A stretch of DNA of 64,000 nucleotides, taken from NCBI RefSeq assembly GCF_027286325.1, contig NZ_CP114588.1, positions 2,133,317 to 2,197,316 on the forward strand. The letters run 5' to 3'. The notes under the pieces were generated by a model. It saw nothing but the letters and a program-made list of their open reading frames with translations, searched no databases and had not been told where the DNA came from. Below, piece by piece: positions 36,215-45,989 of the stretch. The stretch's first letter is position 1; the number at the start of each line of letters is the position of its first letter. Position numbers and translations under genes: made by a program. This stretch comes from Salinivibrio kushneri. Lineage in GTDB: Bacteria > Pseudomonadota > Gammaproteobacteria > Enterobacterales > Vibrionaceae.

Positions 36215-36581
36215 GGGGCTGATTCAGGATTCGACAGGATTGAGAAGGCCCGTGGAGCATGCCGAGGGGCGGTTGGCCTCGTAAAAAGCCGCAAACAAAT
36301 AGTCGCAAACGACGAAAACTACGCACTAGCAGCTTAATAACCTGTTGAGTGCCTATCCTCCCTAGCCTCCGCCTGTAGGACGGGGATTCAGGATAGTCAA
36401 AACCAAACAGGATCGCGTGGATGCTTTGACCCAAGAGCTGAAGCGTTAAAACTAAGTTGGGTATGTCTTTGTGTGGCGTGTTTGTCCGCAGCACACTGAC
36501 GAGATTAAAGACAAACTAAGCATGTAGCGCCATTGGCTAGACTGATTCTGGACGCGGGTTCAACTCCCGCCAGCTCCACCA
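36215..36581 (+). ncRNA. ssrA: tmRNA (transfer-messenger RNA)
   Basis: About 367 nt. The 5' end GGGGCTGATTCAGGATTCGAC and the 3' end GGTTCAACTCCCGCCAGCTCCACCA form the tRNA-like domain. The tag reading frame at 36305-36337 encodes ANDENYALAA then TAA TAA, ending in the LAA degron recognised by ClpXP. It rescues stalled ribosomes with SmpB. Its 3' end is a favourite integration site for genomic islands, and an integrase gene follows here. Confidence 0.98.
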
Positions 36582-36592
36582 ATTTTATATTC

Positions 36593-36617
36593 AAAGACGT
36601 CCACGGACGTCTTTTTT
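36593..36617 (+). terminator. Intrinsic terminator after ssrA
   Basis: AAAGACGTCC-AC-GGACGTCTTT plus a T-run, 12 bp downstream of the tmRNA CCA end. Confidence 0.88.
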
Positions 36618-36696
36618 ATTGCCTTGAATAACTTAAAATCAATAACTTAGCGTTCATCAAGGTCCATAGAGGTCCACCAACCGCTTTGATTTTTAG

Positions 36697-36741
36697 GTAC
36701 ACCGAGGTGTACACTGATAAAAATGGAGGCTGAGAGGTGTA
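36697..36741. promoter_or_regulatory. GTACACC repeats upstream of the integrase (possible arm-type or operator sites)
   Basis: A palindrome GTACACC-GA-GGTGTAC (36697-36712) and a third GGTGTAC at about 36735 lie within 50 bp of the integrase start. The extended form GTACACCGA recurs at 58847-58855, near the proposed other end of the island. This would fit integrase arm-binding sites or an autoregulatory operator. Confidence 0.5.
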
Positions 36742-36747
36742 CCCATT

Positions 36748-37986
36748 ATGGCTAAAATCATAGCTAAGCTTACGGATAAGAAGATAAAAGCAGCAACGCC
36801 AGAAGATAAAGAGTACCTACTCTATGATGGCGACGGGCTCAGACTAAGAGTTAAACCAACCGGCTCTAAGCTTTGGCTTTTTAATTACCTACGTCCATTC
36901 ACCAAAAAGCGCACCAACCTCAGCCTCGGTGCCTATCCCACTGTTACCCTCTCTCAAGCGCGTAAAGCGACCATGGATGCAAGAGCCCTCCTCGCTCAAA
37001 ACATCGATCCTAAGGAACACCGTGAAGAGCAACAAAGGCAAGAGATTGCGCTCACCGAACATACGGTAGAGAAAGTCGCCTACCAGTGGTTTGAGCTTAA
37101 AAAAGAGCAAGTGACTGAGGGATACGCGACCGACATATGGCGCTCTCTGGAACGTCACATTTTTCCAAAGCTTGGCGCTACTCCCCTTTCCAAAATCACT
37201 GCCCCTATGGTGATAGATGCCTTAAAGCCCATTGAAGCATCGGGCAGCCTAGAGACATTAAAGCGCTTGGTCCAACGACTAAACGAAATGATGAACTACG
37301 CGGTTAACTGTGGCCTTATCCACGCTAATCCGCTATCGGGCATTGGCGCTGCATTTAAAAAGCCCAAAAAGAACCATATGGCAGCGTTAACGCCCGATGA
37401 ACTACCAGAGTTAATACAGAAGCTTGCTTACGCGAATATCAAACGAGTTACCCGGTGCCTAATCGAATGGCAACTACATACCATGACGCGGCCAGCAGAA
37501 GCGGCAGCTACACGGTGGGATGAAATAGACTGGGATAACGAACTATGGATTATCCCGGCGGAGAGGACAAAAAAAAGAAGAGAACACCGCATCCCACTCA
37601 CAGAGCAGATGCTGGCGATATTAGAAGTGATCAAGCCGATAAGTGGCCATCGTGATTTTATTTTTCCTTCAGATCGTGATCCGCAAAAGCCTTGTAATAG
37701 CCAAACGGCCAATATGGCACTAAAACGAATGGGGTTTGCCGACCGGCTCGTGAGTCATGGGCTACGCTCCCTGGCAAGTACAACACTGAACGAGCAGGGC
37801 TTTGATGCAGACCTTATCGAGTCCGCACTTGCCCACGTTGATGACAACCAGGTACGGAGTGCATATAACCGGACAGATTACATTGAACGCCGACGCCCAA
37901 TGATGTGCTGGTGGAGTGGACACATCGAGCAAGCGGCTAAAGGCAGCCTATCAGTGACTGGGACTAAGCAACTGAAAGTGATCTAA
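36748..37986 (+). CDS. int: Tyrosine-type site-specific integrase (P4/phage family) of the ssrA island
   Basis: A 412-residue integrase with an N-terminal DUF4102-like arm-binding domain (LTDKKIKAATPEDKEYLLYDGDGLRLRV), a SAM-like core and a catalytic domain. Catalytic residues are visible: Arg in TMTRPAEAAATRW, HGLRSLA for the H-x-x-R box, ALAHVDD for the second His, and AYNRTDYIERRRPMM for the nucleophile Tyr. It should recombine the island with the 3' end of ssrA, 170 bp upstream. The ATG follows GAGAGGTGTACCC. It appears intact. Confidence 0.93.
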   Translation: MAKIIAKLTDKKIKAATPEDKEYLLYDGDGLRLRVKPTGSKLWLFNYLRPFTKKRTNLSLGAYPTVTLSQARKATMDARALLAQNIDPKEHREEQQRQEIALTEHTVEKVAYQWFELKKEQVTEGYATDIWRSLERHIFPKLGATPLSKITAPMVIDALKPIEASGSLETLKRLVQRLNEMMNYAVNCGLIHANPLSGIGAAFKKPKKNHMAALTPDELPELIQKLAYANIKRVTRCLIEWQLHTMTRPAEAAATRWDEIDWDNELWIIPAERTKKRREHRIPLTEQMLAILEVIKPISGHRDFIFPSDRDPQKPCNSQTANMALKRMGFADRLVSHGLRSLASTTLNEQGFDADLIESALAHVDDNQVRSAYNRTDYIERRRPMMCWWSGHIEQAAKGSLSVTGTKQLKVI

Positions 37987-38478
37987 CCATAGAAGCCGAT
38001 AAAAACTCGCTACCTGAATACTCTGCTCTCCCTGCGTGGGAGGCCAAGCAATCTACCCACCATACCGAAGCCGGGGTGTGGTTAGAGCGCGTCGAATAAG
38101 GGTTTTACGCTCATTTTAATAAACTAAAAATCGCTCTGGGTACGGCATGGGGTATGAGAGCACTTAAAACCAACATCATGTCTTTTGTCGTCCAGTCTAA
38201 ACTCAGCGGCATATTGACTCATTATCTGATGTTAATTTGACCGTATTAACTTCAGCGAACTACTTGTTGTGGTATTGAATAAAACTGCCAAGCAATATAA
38301 TCTCAAAGCACACCGCGCAGGTTTTAGATAAATATGAAGAAAAAGGCTATCACTTGAGCTTATTACTAAAAAACGGCTATCTTTAATACTGATCCGATTG
38401 TGTAGCACCTTCAAACAATGTAATGCGATAAGAGCTCGGACGTACAATACCGCCACTCAATAAAATGGGGGGAATAGA
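37987..38478. other. Decayed or unassigned non-coding stretch inside the island
   Basis: There is no intact gene. Short open stretches (for example around 37987-38098, ending …HHTEAGVWLERVE) look like protein fragments interrupted by stops. I could not identify their parent gene. Confidence 0.4.
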
Positions 38479-38661
38479 GTATTTCATGGTCCATGACCTA
38501 CGCCGCACTGTTGGCCTCTGCTGACATACCCGACCAAAGTAGCTGAGCGGTATTTAAATCTTAAACTCAAAGACATAGAAGTAATTTATTATAGATATGA
38601 TTATTTAGAGGGAAGTAAGGAAGCTTTAACAAAAGTATCTAGGCACTATTCCCTATTTTAA
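38479..38661 (+). pseudogene. Remnant of a second tyrosine integrase (C-terminal end)
   Basis: One frame gives YFMVHDLRRTVG, the H-x-x-R box of a phage integrase. After a frameshift, another frame gives SLLTYPTKVAERYLNLKLKD then VIYYRYDYLEGSKEAL, matching the usual spacing to the second catalytic region and the tyrosine (RYDY for RHDY). The second catalytic His appears changed (LNLK instead of LNHK). The N-terminal two thirds are missing. It is a relic of an earlier element at this hotspot. Confidence 0.75.
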
Positions 38662-39069
38662 GTTGTAGTTTCTCACATTCGATCTGCCAGATTTGCTAAC
38701 TAGACACAACCAATTCATACAGTGAGGCACCTTCAAATGGTGATGTCACAACTCACTTTGGGCTGAATGTATGGCGCGCCCCTTTATCTACCTTTATTTC
38801 AATTTTATCAATGACTTGAAAGTGCTTTGACTACTCATTGTTCCATTATAGTATTTTGTGCGACTTTGAGCACAGTGTTACGTTGAGTATACGGTTATGC
38901 TGATTAAATCGACAAGCGTGTGATTTTGGTTAAAGTAGTGGATACAAGTAAGAGAAAACTGGTAACTGTTATCAAATTTGGTGAATCTTAGTGAACTAAT
39001 TTTATCTTCAACAACGCTGTCGGTTTCTTTCGGAAGCTATAACTGACCTTGTAAAGGAACTGCTACACA
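38662..39069. other. AT-rich gap before the helicase gene
   Basis: No gene recognised in these 400 bp. The final AAAGGAACT is a plausible ribosome binding site for the helicase gene. Confidence 0.4.
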
Positions 39070-41781
39070 ATGGCATCAATCGAAAACCAGATACTAAGTG
39101 CTAATCAAGCGATTTGCTCTAACATTACATCTTTAAGTGATCACAGATCTTTGTTATCAAAAAACATTCTTTCGCAACTCAGAAATCTCATCGAAGGTAT
39201 TTTAGTGTTCACGCACGCAGGAACGCTGCAAAGTGATTTTCACTATAATAAAGTTGGTCCAGCACTTGAATATGTAAAGCGCAATGGAAGACTAAACTTT
39301 TTATCTAAATTCCATAAACTTACTCAAAAAAGCACCTCTCATTACACCTTTGATGGTGATACTTCTGAACGTTTGATGCTAAAATATTACGAGTATCTAC
39401 TTAGAAGTAAAATCCTCCTTAGTGAGCAGTATCGCGTCTCTATTCTCGAGAACCTAGAGAGCTTTCCTATTGACCTTGACCCCTCTCTTAGAGAGTACCA
39501 TGAGCGTATAGCAGAAAGAATTCACCAACATCCAAGCTCTTACAGTCATCTATTACTAGCACCTGAGAGATACTATATACATAAGACAAGACCGTTTTTC
39601 TGTTTCGGGAAAATATTCTATGAAGTGACTTTTTACCGAGCAGTGAATAAAGCTACTAAAGCAGATCGTGTTATAGCATTCACACAAATAGACATTTCCG
39701 ACAACTATGCAGCAATGCTGACACTTCAGCAGGACAGCATATCAGTTATTGGCTATACAATGCCGATCATAATCATAAGACAGTGGGAAGTCTCTATTCG
39801 ACCTTGCGAGTTTGATAACTTAGCAAAACTGCTCAATGTACCAAATGCACCATTAGGTGTGCGCACAAACTCACCTGAATATCGTTTTCTCATGAACATG
39901 CTTACTAATGAGGCAGTGAACTTATTAGACTTAATTGATATGTCGGATCAATCGTATAACTCTCTTAAAGCAATTGGTACGCAAGGTGCTACATCTCTAA
40001 GAATATTTCCAATGATAGATATAGCAAGAAATATAGCGAGATCCCGAGCCGCAGGATACAACGTAGTTCGCTATTTAATGCTAAGAATGTACAATAAAAC
40101 ACTAAAGTCTCAGTTAGATCGTAACCCATGTAAACACTTATCAGGGCTAAGTCTTAAGTATGGTTGTATACCGTTTGATCAAATGCCTTTTTGCACTTCC
40201 TTACCGGGCCATAACCCGAGGTACTGGGATTTGGTAGATAGTCTAGATACGACTGATAGAGAACATGAATTGATGGTAAGGCAAGTCAAAAACAACGTAG
40301 AGCGTCATGGCATTCTCTATACTCCGAAAGCAGATCTAGTGCAGTATGGCGATACCAGCAGTTTAATTACTACCTTTAACCACAAGCTTTATTACAAACA
40401 TACCCACCGAAAGTTGATAATGGACAAGGGGCATGTGTTCGTAAGAGGATATGAAACTGACACTGCTGACATTGTAAAGAAGTTACAAGATAAGTCGTCA
40501 TCTGGTGTACAAGGTTACACTCAAGCCGTAGAACGTTGGTTGTTAGAAAAAACTCGAAACATTGACGACCCACTGAAAAAAGATGCTCTAGTACAGTTGT
40601 TTAGTAGATCATGTGTAGCTTTAATTTATGGTGCAGCTGGAACAGGTAAGTCGACTATGGTCAACCATATTGCTAACTACTTTAATGACAAAGAAAAACT
40701 ATTTCTCGCGCACACAAACCCGGCAATTGACAACCTGAAACGAAAGGTCAGTGCACAGAAATCTACGTTTAAAACTATTAGAAGTCACACTTATCGTCAG
40801 GATGACATTGCGTACGATATTCTTATAATTGATGAGTGTAGCACGGTTAGCAACGCTGATTTACTTACAATATTTGAGAATACCTCGTTTGAGTTACTCG
40901 TTCTTGTCGGCGATAGTTACCAGATTGAATCAATTCAATTCGGTAATTGGTTTTGGGCAATAAATTCTTTTATCCCTAGCGACTCAATATTTGAACTGAA
41001 GACTCCTTATCGTACAAGTAGCGAATCTTTGTTGGGCTTTTGGAACAAAGTGAGAAATATTGAGGACGATATAGCTGAATGCATGGCTCAGAATGGCTAT
41101 TCAAGCCTGTTAAGTAGTGAACTATTTGAGATGAGTGCTTCAGATGAAATAATACTTTGTCTGAATTATGATGGCCTTTACGGTATAAATAACATAAATC
41201 GTTTTATGCAAAGTAGTAACCCAAACCAAGCATTTGCATGGCGCGAGGCAACTTTTAAAGTTGGGGACCCTATTCTATTCTCTGACACAGATCGGTTTCG
41301 ACCAGTAATTTACAACAACCTAAAAGGGCGAATAGAATCTATAGTTAAAGAACCGGGGTGGATTCAATTTGATGTATGGTTAGACCGCCCTGTAAGTGAA
41401 TTTGATGTACTTCATCTTGAAGATCTAGAATGGATAGCTGATTCTATAGTGAGGTTTACTGTTTTTGACCTTCATAGTAGCAGCGATGAGGATGACGACT
41501 CACACAACACAACAGTGCCATTCCAAGTAGCCTATGCTGTTTCAATCCACAAAGCACAAGGCTTAGAGTATGAGTCCGTGAAAATTGTCATCACAGATGC
41601 CAACGAGGATGATGTTTCTCATAGCATTTTCTATACAGCTGTAACTAGGGCTAGAAAGTACTTAAAAATATTCTGGACACCGGAGACGCAACAAAATGTG
41701 TTAAAAAAACTAGACAGAAACACTAACTCTAAAGACGTACATCTTCTGAAAACCCGGTGTGATCTTCAAACTGTGAATTAG
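39070..41781 (+). CDS. SF1 (RecD/Dna2-like) helicase with unknown N-terminal half
   Basis: 903 residues. The C-terminal half is a superfamily 1 helicase. Walker A is GAAGTGKS with Lys527 and Walker B is LIIDE with Asp588/Glu589. These are followed by motif III-like LVLVGDSYQIESI, then KTPYRTS, and the UvrD_C_2-type motifs AVSIHKAQGLEYESVKIV and YTAVTRARKYLKIFW. The first ~500 residues match no family I know; they are helical early on and might add nuclease, binding or sensor activity. The gene is AT-rich compared with the chromosome and ends at a strong hairpin, facing the protease/ATPase pair. I suspect phage defence, but this is guilt by association. Confidence 0.75.
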   Translation: MASIENQILSANQAICSNITSLSDHRSLLSKNILSQLRNLIEGILVFTHAGTLQSDFHYNKVGPALEYVKRNGRLNFLSKFHKLTQKSTSHYTFDGDTSERLMLKYYEYLLRSKILLSEQYRVSILENLESFPIDLDPSLREYHERIAERIHQHPSSYSHLLLAPERYYIHKTRPFFCFGKIFYEVTFYRAVNKATKADRVIAFTQIDISDNYAAMLTLQQDSISVIGYTMPIIIIRQWEVSIRPCEFDNLAKLLNVPNAPLGVRTNSPEYRFLMNMLTNEAVNLLDLIDMSDQSYNSLKAIGTQGATSLRIFPMIDIARNIARSRAAGYNVVRYLMLRMYNKTLKSQLDRNPCKHLSGLSLKYGCIPFDQMPFCTSLPGHNPRYWDLVDSLDTTDREHELMVRQVKNNVERHGILYTPKADLVQYGDTSSLITTFNHKLYYKHTHRKLIMDKGHVFVRGYETDTADIVKKLQDKSSSGVQGYTQAVERWLLEKTRNIDDPLKKDALVQLFSRSCVALIYGAAGTGKSTMVNHIANYFNDKEKLFLAHTNPAIDNLKRKVSAQKSTFKTIRSHTYRQDDIAYDILIIDECSTVSNADLLTIFENTSFELLVLVGDSYQIESIQFGNWFWAINSFIPSDSIFELKTPYRTSSESLLGFWNKVRNIEDDIAECMAQNGYSSLLSSELFEMSASDEIILCLNYDGLYGINNINRFMQSSNPNQAFAWREATFKVGDPILFSDTDRFRPVIYNNLKGRIESIVKEPGWIQFDVWLDRPVSEFDVLHLEDLEWIADSIVRFTVFDLHSSSDEDDDSHNTTVPFQVAYAVSIHKAQGLEYESVKIVITDANEDDVSHSIFYTAVTRARKYLKIFWTPETQQNVLKKLDRNTNSKDVHLLKTRCDLQTVN

Positions 41782-41865
41782 CTTTTTACTGCCCCCAGCC
41801 CTAAAAGGATTTTTTATCTATTATCGGTAAACTGTCATTCATGATTTACTCCCAACACTCGGCAT

Positions 41866-41892
41866 AAAAAGCACGCCCTCGGGCGTGCTATT
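41866..41892. terminator. Bidirectional terminator between helicase and protease genes
   Basis: AGCACGCCC-TCG-GGCGTGCT hairpin with an A-run on the left and AT-rich sequence on the right, between two convergent genes. Confidence 0.8.
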
Positions 41893-41957
41893 GATAACTA
41901 ACATCTAAGAAAAAAGATCTTATGGTAAGGATCTTCTAAGTGAAGAATCATCGAGGC

Positions 41958-44495
41958 TCAAATTTCAGCGACTGCTTTAGTCATCACTTCAGCATCAATC
42001 TTCGTCCGCACTTCGCTATACAAATCCACATCAACCTCTGGAACGGATAGTGACACTACTAACGCGTAGCGAGCTTTTGAATGGTACTTTTCATGAGCAT
42101 GTCGGGTCTTCCACCAGCCATTAGCAGGATAAACGGCTATCTTTCCTCGTGCAGCAAGATCTGCAGCACTACCTCGCCAAACATCTTTGTGAATTGATCC
42201 TCTATGACGTTGCTGCTTTCCTAGTAACCAATTTCCGTCGGCTAAGGATTCCGGTTTTTCACCCTCGGCCTTAGCATTAATCCTTAGCATGAACTGATGG
42301 TCAGATTCACCCTGGTGCTTAACGTCGAATCTTAACTGATGGCTGGCATAACTGTATTTGTCTAATGCATTGCGACTAGATGGATTTGGCTCGATAAAGT
42401 ATGACAAAGTAATCGTGAGCTCTACATCCGCTTCACCAATTTTTTGTAGTTCATCAACGGGCCATGGCAGGTCATGTAGATGCATATCTTTAGTCTTAGC
42501 TTTTCCCGGTTTTGGTCTTATGTATGGCTGCAGTTCATCCTGAACCACCATATATAACGAATTGCTTGCGCTGCTTAGTGCTTTATCCAAATTGGGTACA
42601 CCAAAGCCAACTTTGCGTACCAATTTGGCCATATCAGCTTTTCTAATGTTGCCATTACCTCGCTCCGCAGAAATCAGTGAGTACATTTCATCCGTCCAAT
42701 CGGCGGAGTGTACCGTTAGAGCCCTTACTGTTTCAGGCCAAAGCTTTGGATACTTCGATAGGATCTGAGCAGCAAACCTTGCAGCTAATGCAGTAGCAGC
42801 ACTGGTTGCATTTGCACATCGAAAATGTCGTCTAGAGAAGTCATGATTGGTTGTGAGTAGCTCTAAATCTGGCATACCAGCACAACCGATATCGTCTCGA
42901 CCAATATTACCTCCCTCAAACACAACCTCTGGCTTAATCGGCGAATTCTTCCTTTCCCATTCAAGAGATGTAGTTGAATAGGGAGAAAGCCCCCCTCTAG
43001 GTGCCAATGGTTGATAGTCGCCTGGTTCTGTTATGATATCTTTCTCGGTATATGCGCCGACAGTTAACACATTCCAAGCTTGAGCAGGGTCATGTACATC
43101 GCTTAGATAATTATGTTGTGGATACTCAAAACTTCCGATAGGGGCCGTATTCCCTGCACAAACAGTGAAGAGCCTAGGAAGGGCCCCTTCGCCCAGAAAA
43201 TCTACCGCAAGCATATCCATTGCACTCGACCACGATGACGCCCGCCCTCTATCCGTTCCTTTTCCTGATGACAGTGACATGGAATAAATTCGTGAACGTT
43301 CGGGTTCATAGATCTCTATTTCTGATACCGCATCTTCGGTTACTCTCCCTAGAGACTTCCCAGCATTATCACCATTAAATCTAATGGTTTTCACTGACTC
43401 TAGCCGATGGGTAATCGTTTCAGTATTTGTCGAACTTAACCTATCAGTGAGATCTCCCCACATCGCTAAACCAGCCATACTTGTGCCATGACCTATCGCA
43501 TCAGTAGGATCACCATCATCGGTTATTGTTCTCTGATCTGGCAAATCGGCAAAGCAAGACAATAATGGATGCTGTACGTTCACGCCGGAGTCGATTATGC
43601 AAATATAAGGAGAGTCGGCTGTATAGGTATGGTTTAAACGGTGGAGAAGCTCATCAGACCACATTCGCTGCTCTGTAGGCTCCATCGAATCAAAAAATTC
43701 CGCCGTGACCTTCGGGTAACGTATCTCTGATACCCTGAAGAGGAGTGTTGCATTTTCTTCAAGCTTTCTTTGACTAGCTTTTACTTGAACAACAGTGTGT
43801 TCAGGAAAACGAAGCTGAACTTCAGAGACCTCAATCTCAGCAAGATCCGCTAATCGAGAAAAATCAGAGACTATTTCAAGGTAGTGGTTATGGGTTTGGT
43901 GACTCTTCCTCGGTGTTGCTAACCATACTTCCCACCAAACATCCGCTTCTTTGTCTTCGGGCAGAAGACTGATATCGTCAGCCCAGATAGCAGAGAAAGC
44001 AGCACGCTTGATAGATTTTATTGAATCAATCAGTTTTTGATGGTCAGCCGCGACACCGTTCGAATTTTTTTTGTATTTTTCGTAATCATTCAGCTTTTTT
44101 TGATAGAAGCTTAACTTACCCTCTGGCACATACGCCGTCGCAAGAGTCGTATTCTGTCCATCTTGCTCCACTGTTTTGACATTGTGTAGCACAATACCTT
44201 GGGGATCATTAGCAAGACTCTGAACGGCCATGCCAACGTCTGGAAAGCTTTCAAACTCAACCTGAATACCAACGCCCATTGAGAGCTCCGATGCAGGAAT
44301 GCTCCGTTTAAGGTCCGTTAAGTCAGTAGCAACATTTTGGATATCTTGGCGTAGCTTTTCGCTGTGAGAAGCCCTGTCCTGAGCAGGAATCACTACCTTG
44401 TTTGAGCCTCCTGGGGAGCGAGACGTAAACTCATGAGGACTGCCGGAGGAGCTGAAAAAGAAGTGGGGTTTATCAAATTCGTTTTTTTTGGCCAT
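41958..44495 (-). CDS. ietS: Subtilisin-like serine protease, IetS-like
   Basis: An 845-residue S8 peptidase. The catalytic triad is visible: Asp302 in YICIIDSGVNVQHPL, His336 in AIGHGTSMAG and Ser565 in CANATSAATAL, with oxyanion Asn449 in TVCAGN. About 290 N-terminal and 260 C-terminal residues flank the protease domain. There is no signal peptide, so it acts in the cytoplasm, unlike secreted subtilases. The partner AAA ATPase gene ends 11 bp upstream. This pairing is the layout of IetAS, a two-gene system reported to give phage resistance and plasmid incompatibility. The serine box deviates from the usual GTSMA (here ATSAA). Confidence 0.85.
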   Translation of the reverse strand: MAKKNEFDKPHFFFSSSGSPHEFTSRSPGGSNKVVIPAQDRASHSEKLRQDIQNVATDLTDLKRSIPASELSMGVGIQVEFESFPDVGMAVQSLANDPQGIVLHNVKTVEQDGQNTTLATAYVPEGKLSFYQKKLNDYEKYKKNSNGVAADHQKLIDSIKSIKRAAFSAIWADDISLLPEDKEADVWWEVWLATPRKSHQTHNHYLEIVSDFSRLADLAEIEVSEVQLRFPEHTVVQVKASQRKLEENATLLFRVSEIRYPKVTAEFFDSMEPTEQRMWSDELLHRLNHTYTADSPYICIIDSGVNVQHPLLSCFADLPDQRTITDDGDPTDAIGHGTSMAGLAMWGDLTDRLSSTNTETITHRLESVKTIRFNGDNAGKSLGRVTEDAVSEIEIYEPERSRIYSMSLSSGKGTDRGRASSWSSAMDMLAVDFLGEGALPRLFTVCAGNTAPIGSFEYPQHNYLSDVHDPAQAWNVLTVGAYTEKDIITEPGDYQPLAPRGGLSPYSTTSLEWERKNSPIKPEVVFEGGNIGRDDIGCAGMPDLELLTTNHDFSRRHFRCANATSAATALAARFAAQILSKYPKLWPETVRALTVHSADWTDEMYSLISAERGNGNIRKADMAKLVRKVGFGVPNLDKALSSASNSLYMVVQDELQPYIRPKPGKAKTKDMHLHDLPWPVDELQKIGEADVELTITLSYFIEPNPSSRNALDKYSYASHQLRFDVKHQGESDHQFMLRINAKAEGEKPESLADGNWLLGKQQRHRGSIHKDVWRGSAADLAARGKIAVYPANGWWKTRHAHEKYHSKARYALVVSLSVPEVDVDLYSEVRTKIDAEVMTKAVAEI

Positions 44496-44506
44496 TCAAA
44501 ATCCTT

Positions 44507-45487
44507 TTACTCCATAAAGTGCTGGCTAATACTTTTCCTATCCTCAATGGCCTGCATCAGCATTTTAGTGCTAATTGAGCTGTAACCATGAATCAACATT
44601 TCTTTGATTGCATCATTTGCAGCTAAAGTTATCTCTGCATTGCTCAACCCTTGAGCAATCGTGGTAAGCCGCTTCCAAGAAAAATTCTTCGCTACGTATG
44701 GCTCTAAACGAGAACGAAACAGCTTTGTTATTTCGTCTTCCGACGGCAATTCATATCGAACCACATCATCAAAACGACGAAATAACGCATGATCTAGCGC
44801 TTCAATATGGTTTGTTGCGCAGACTATGACGCTATTGGAGTCATCTTGCTCAATCATCTGCAAAAAGCTATTCAGAATACGTCTGGCTTCACCAACATCA
44901 TTGTTCGAACCACGATGCGATCCTAGGGCATCAAACTCATCAAAAAAGTAAACACCACGAACTTCTTTTATCGTATCAAATATTTGCCGAAGCTTAGCAG
45001 ACGACTCACCGAGATATTTTGTAATCACAGCATCTAAACGAACCTCGAAAAGAGGAAAGTCTAGTTCTCCAGCTAAAACTGACGCAGTAAACGTTTTCCC
45101 TGTACCAGGCTTCCCTGCCAGCAGGAGCTTTCTCCTGGGAGAGAGGCCGTGGTTCTTGAGCGTTGTTAGATGCTTTTGTTCCTTGACCAACCGCTCTAAT
45201 CGCCCTTTAACGGCGCTAGATACAATTAAGTCTGAGAAGCGCAATTGAGGATGAGTTGTAACCAGTAAGCCAGAAGCATCTTTAACACCAGCTGCAATGG
45301 AAACCGGTAAATTGCTCGCGCTTCTCTTCTTCGCTTTTTCAACTAGTCCTTTCAGCTCTTGCGCAAGCTTGCCATGACCATTCCTAGCTTCATGAGCAGC
45401 TACCTGGAGCGCAACAGAAACAAACCGGTCGTCATCTCTGTCAATATGTGATTGCAGCAAAGCTTTGATATGGTTGGAGCTAGCCAT
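44507..45487 (-). CDS. ietA: AAA+ ATPase, IetA-like partner of the subtilase
   Basis: A 326-residue classical AAA protein. The N-terminal ~85 residues are helical. The ATPase then has Walker A GKPGTGKT (Lys131), a pore-loop region KYLGESSAKL, Walker B VYFFDEFDAL (Asp183, Glu184), the sensor CATNH and arginine-finger-like FRRFDD. It lies first in a two-gene operon and presumably controls or feeds substrate to the adjacent protease. No clear Shine-Dalgarno precedes ATG 45487. The pair lies in the ssrA island beside recombinase genes, the usual setting of defence modules. Function is inferred from the gene pair, not shown. Confidence 0.85.
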   Translation of the reverse strand: MASSNHIKALLQSHIDRDDDRFVSVALQVAAHEARNGHGKLAQELKGLVEKAKKRSASNLPVSIAAGVKDASGLLVTTHPQLRFSDLIVSSAVKGRLERLVKEQKHLTTLKNHGLSPRRKLLLAGKPGTGKTFTASVLAGELDFPLFEVRLDAVITKYLGESSAKLRQIFDTIKEVRGVYFFDEFDALGSHRGSNNDVGEARRILNSFLQMIEQDDSNSVIVCATNHIEALDHALFRRFDDVVRYELPSEDEITKLFRSRLEPYVAKNFSWKRLTTIAQGLSNAEITLAANDAIKEMLIHGYSSISTKMLMQAIEDRKSISQHFME

Positions 45488-45642
45488 AGGTTATTCGCAA
45501 TAGTGAAAAGTGATTACAGTATAATGATACATTGAAACCCCTTTTTCTTCTATAGACTAGGCGTCACAAGGGGCGTCAAAGCTGGCAATATTTAGCGCAA
45601 GGTGAGGTACCCAGTTTACTCTTTGACTCTAAAATGCCCTAG

Positions 45643-45837
45643 TCAGAAGTCCACCTCACTATCCCTCTCCGCTATCCTTGCCATCACCCACTCTTCGACT
45701 TCACTTTCTACCCACGCAACCGCTCGGCCTCCCAGGGGAACGCTTTTGGGGAAGGTGCCGTCTTTCATCAGGTTGTAGATGGTTGAACGGCCAAGGCCTG
45801 TCATGTGCTTTACTTCGCTCAATTTAATTAATCTCAT
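45643..45837 (-). CDS. AlpA family phage/island regulator
   Basis: A 64-residue excisionase-like DNA-binding protein: LIKLSEVKHMTGLGRSTIYNLMKDGTFPKSVPLGGRAVAWVESEVEEWV is the MerR-like helix-turn-helix typical of AlpA (residues 3-50). Such proteins regulate island integrases or act as directionality factors. It is transcribed away from radC and toward ietA. The source of its signal is unknown. Confidence 0.88.
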   Translation of the reverse strand: MRLIKLSEVKHMTGLGRSTIYNLMKDGTFPKSVPLGGRAVAWVESEVEEWVMARIAERDSEVDF

Positions 45838-45989
45838 GATGTTACTCCGTTATTGGACTCATGAGATTTCCGCGCACGTAAAGATTTACCGGTTTCACTC
45901 CCTCTTGTATCCACTCCCCTAACCAACCTGATTTCAGATATATGTCATCGATACGCATAGCCACATCAATCACTTAAAGGAGACTCCCT

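Noticed and set aside
41958..44495. Secreted subtilase or lantibiotic leader peptidase
   Set aside because: No signal peptide and a tightly linked AAA ATPase argue for an intracellular IetAS-type system.
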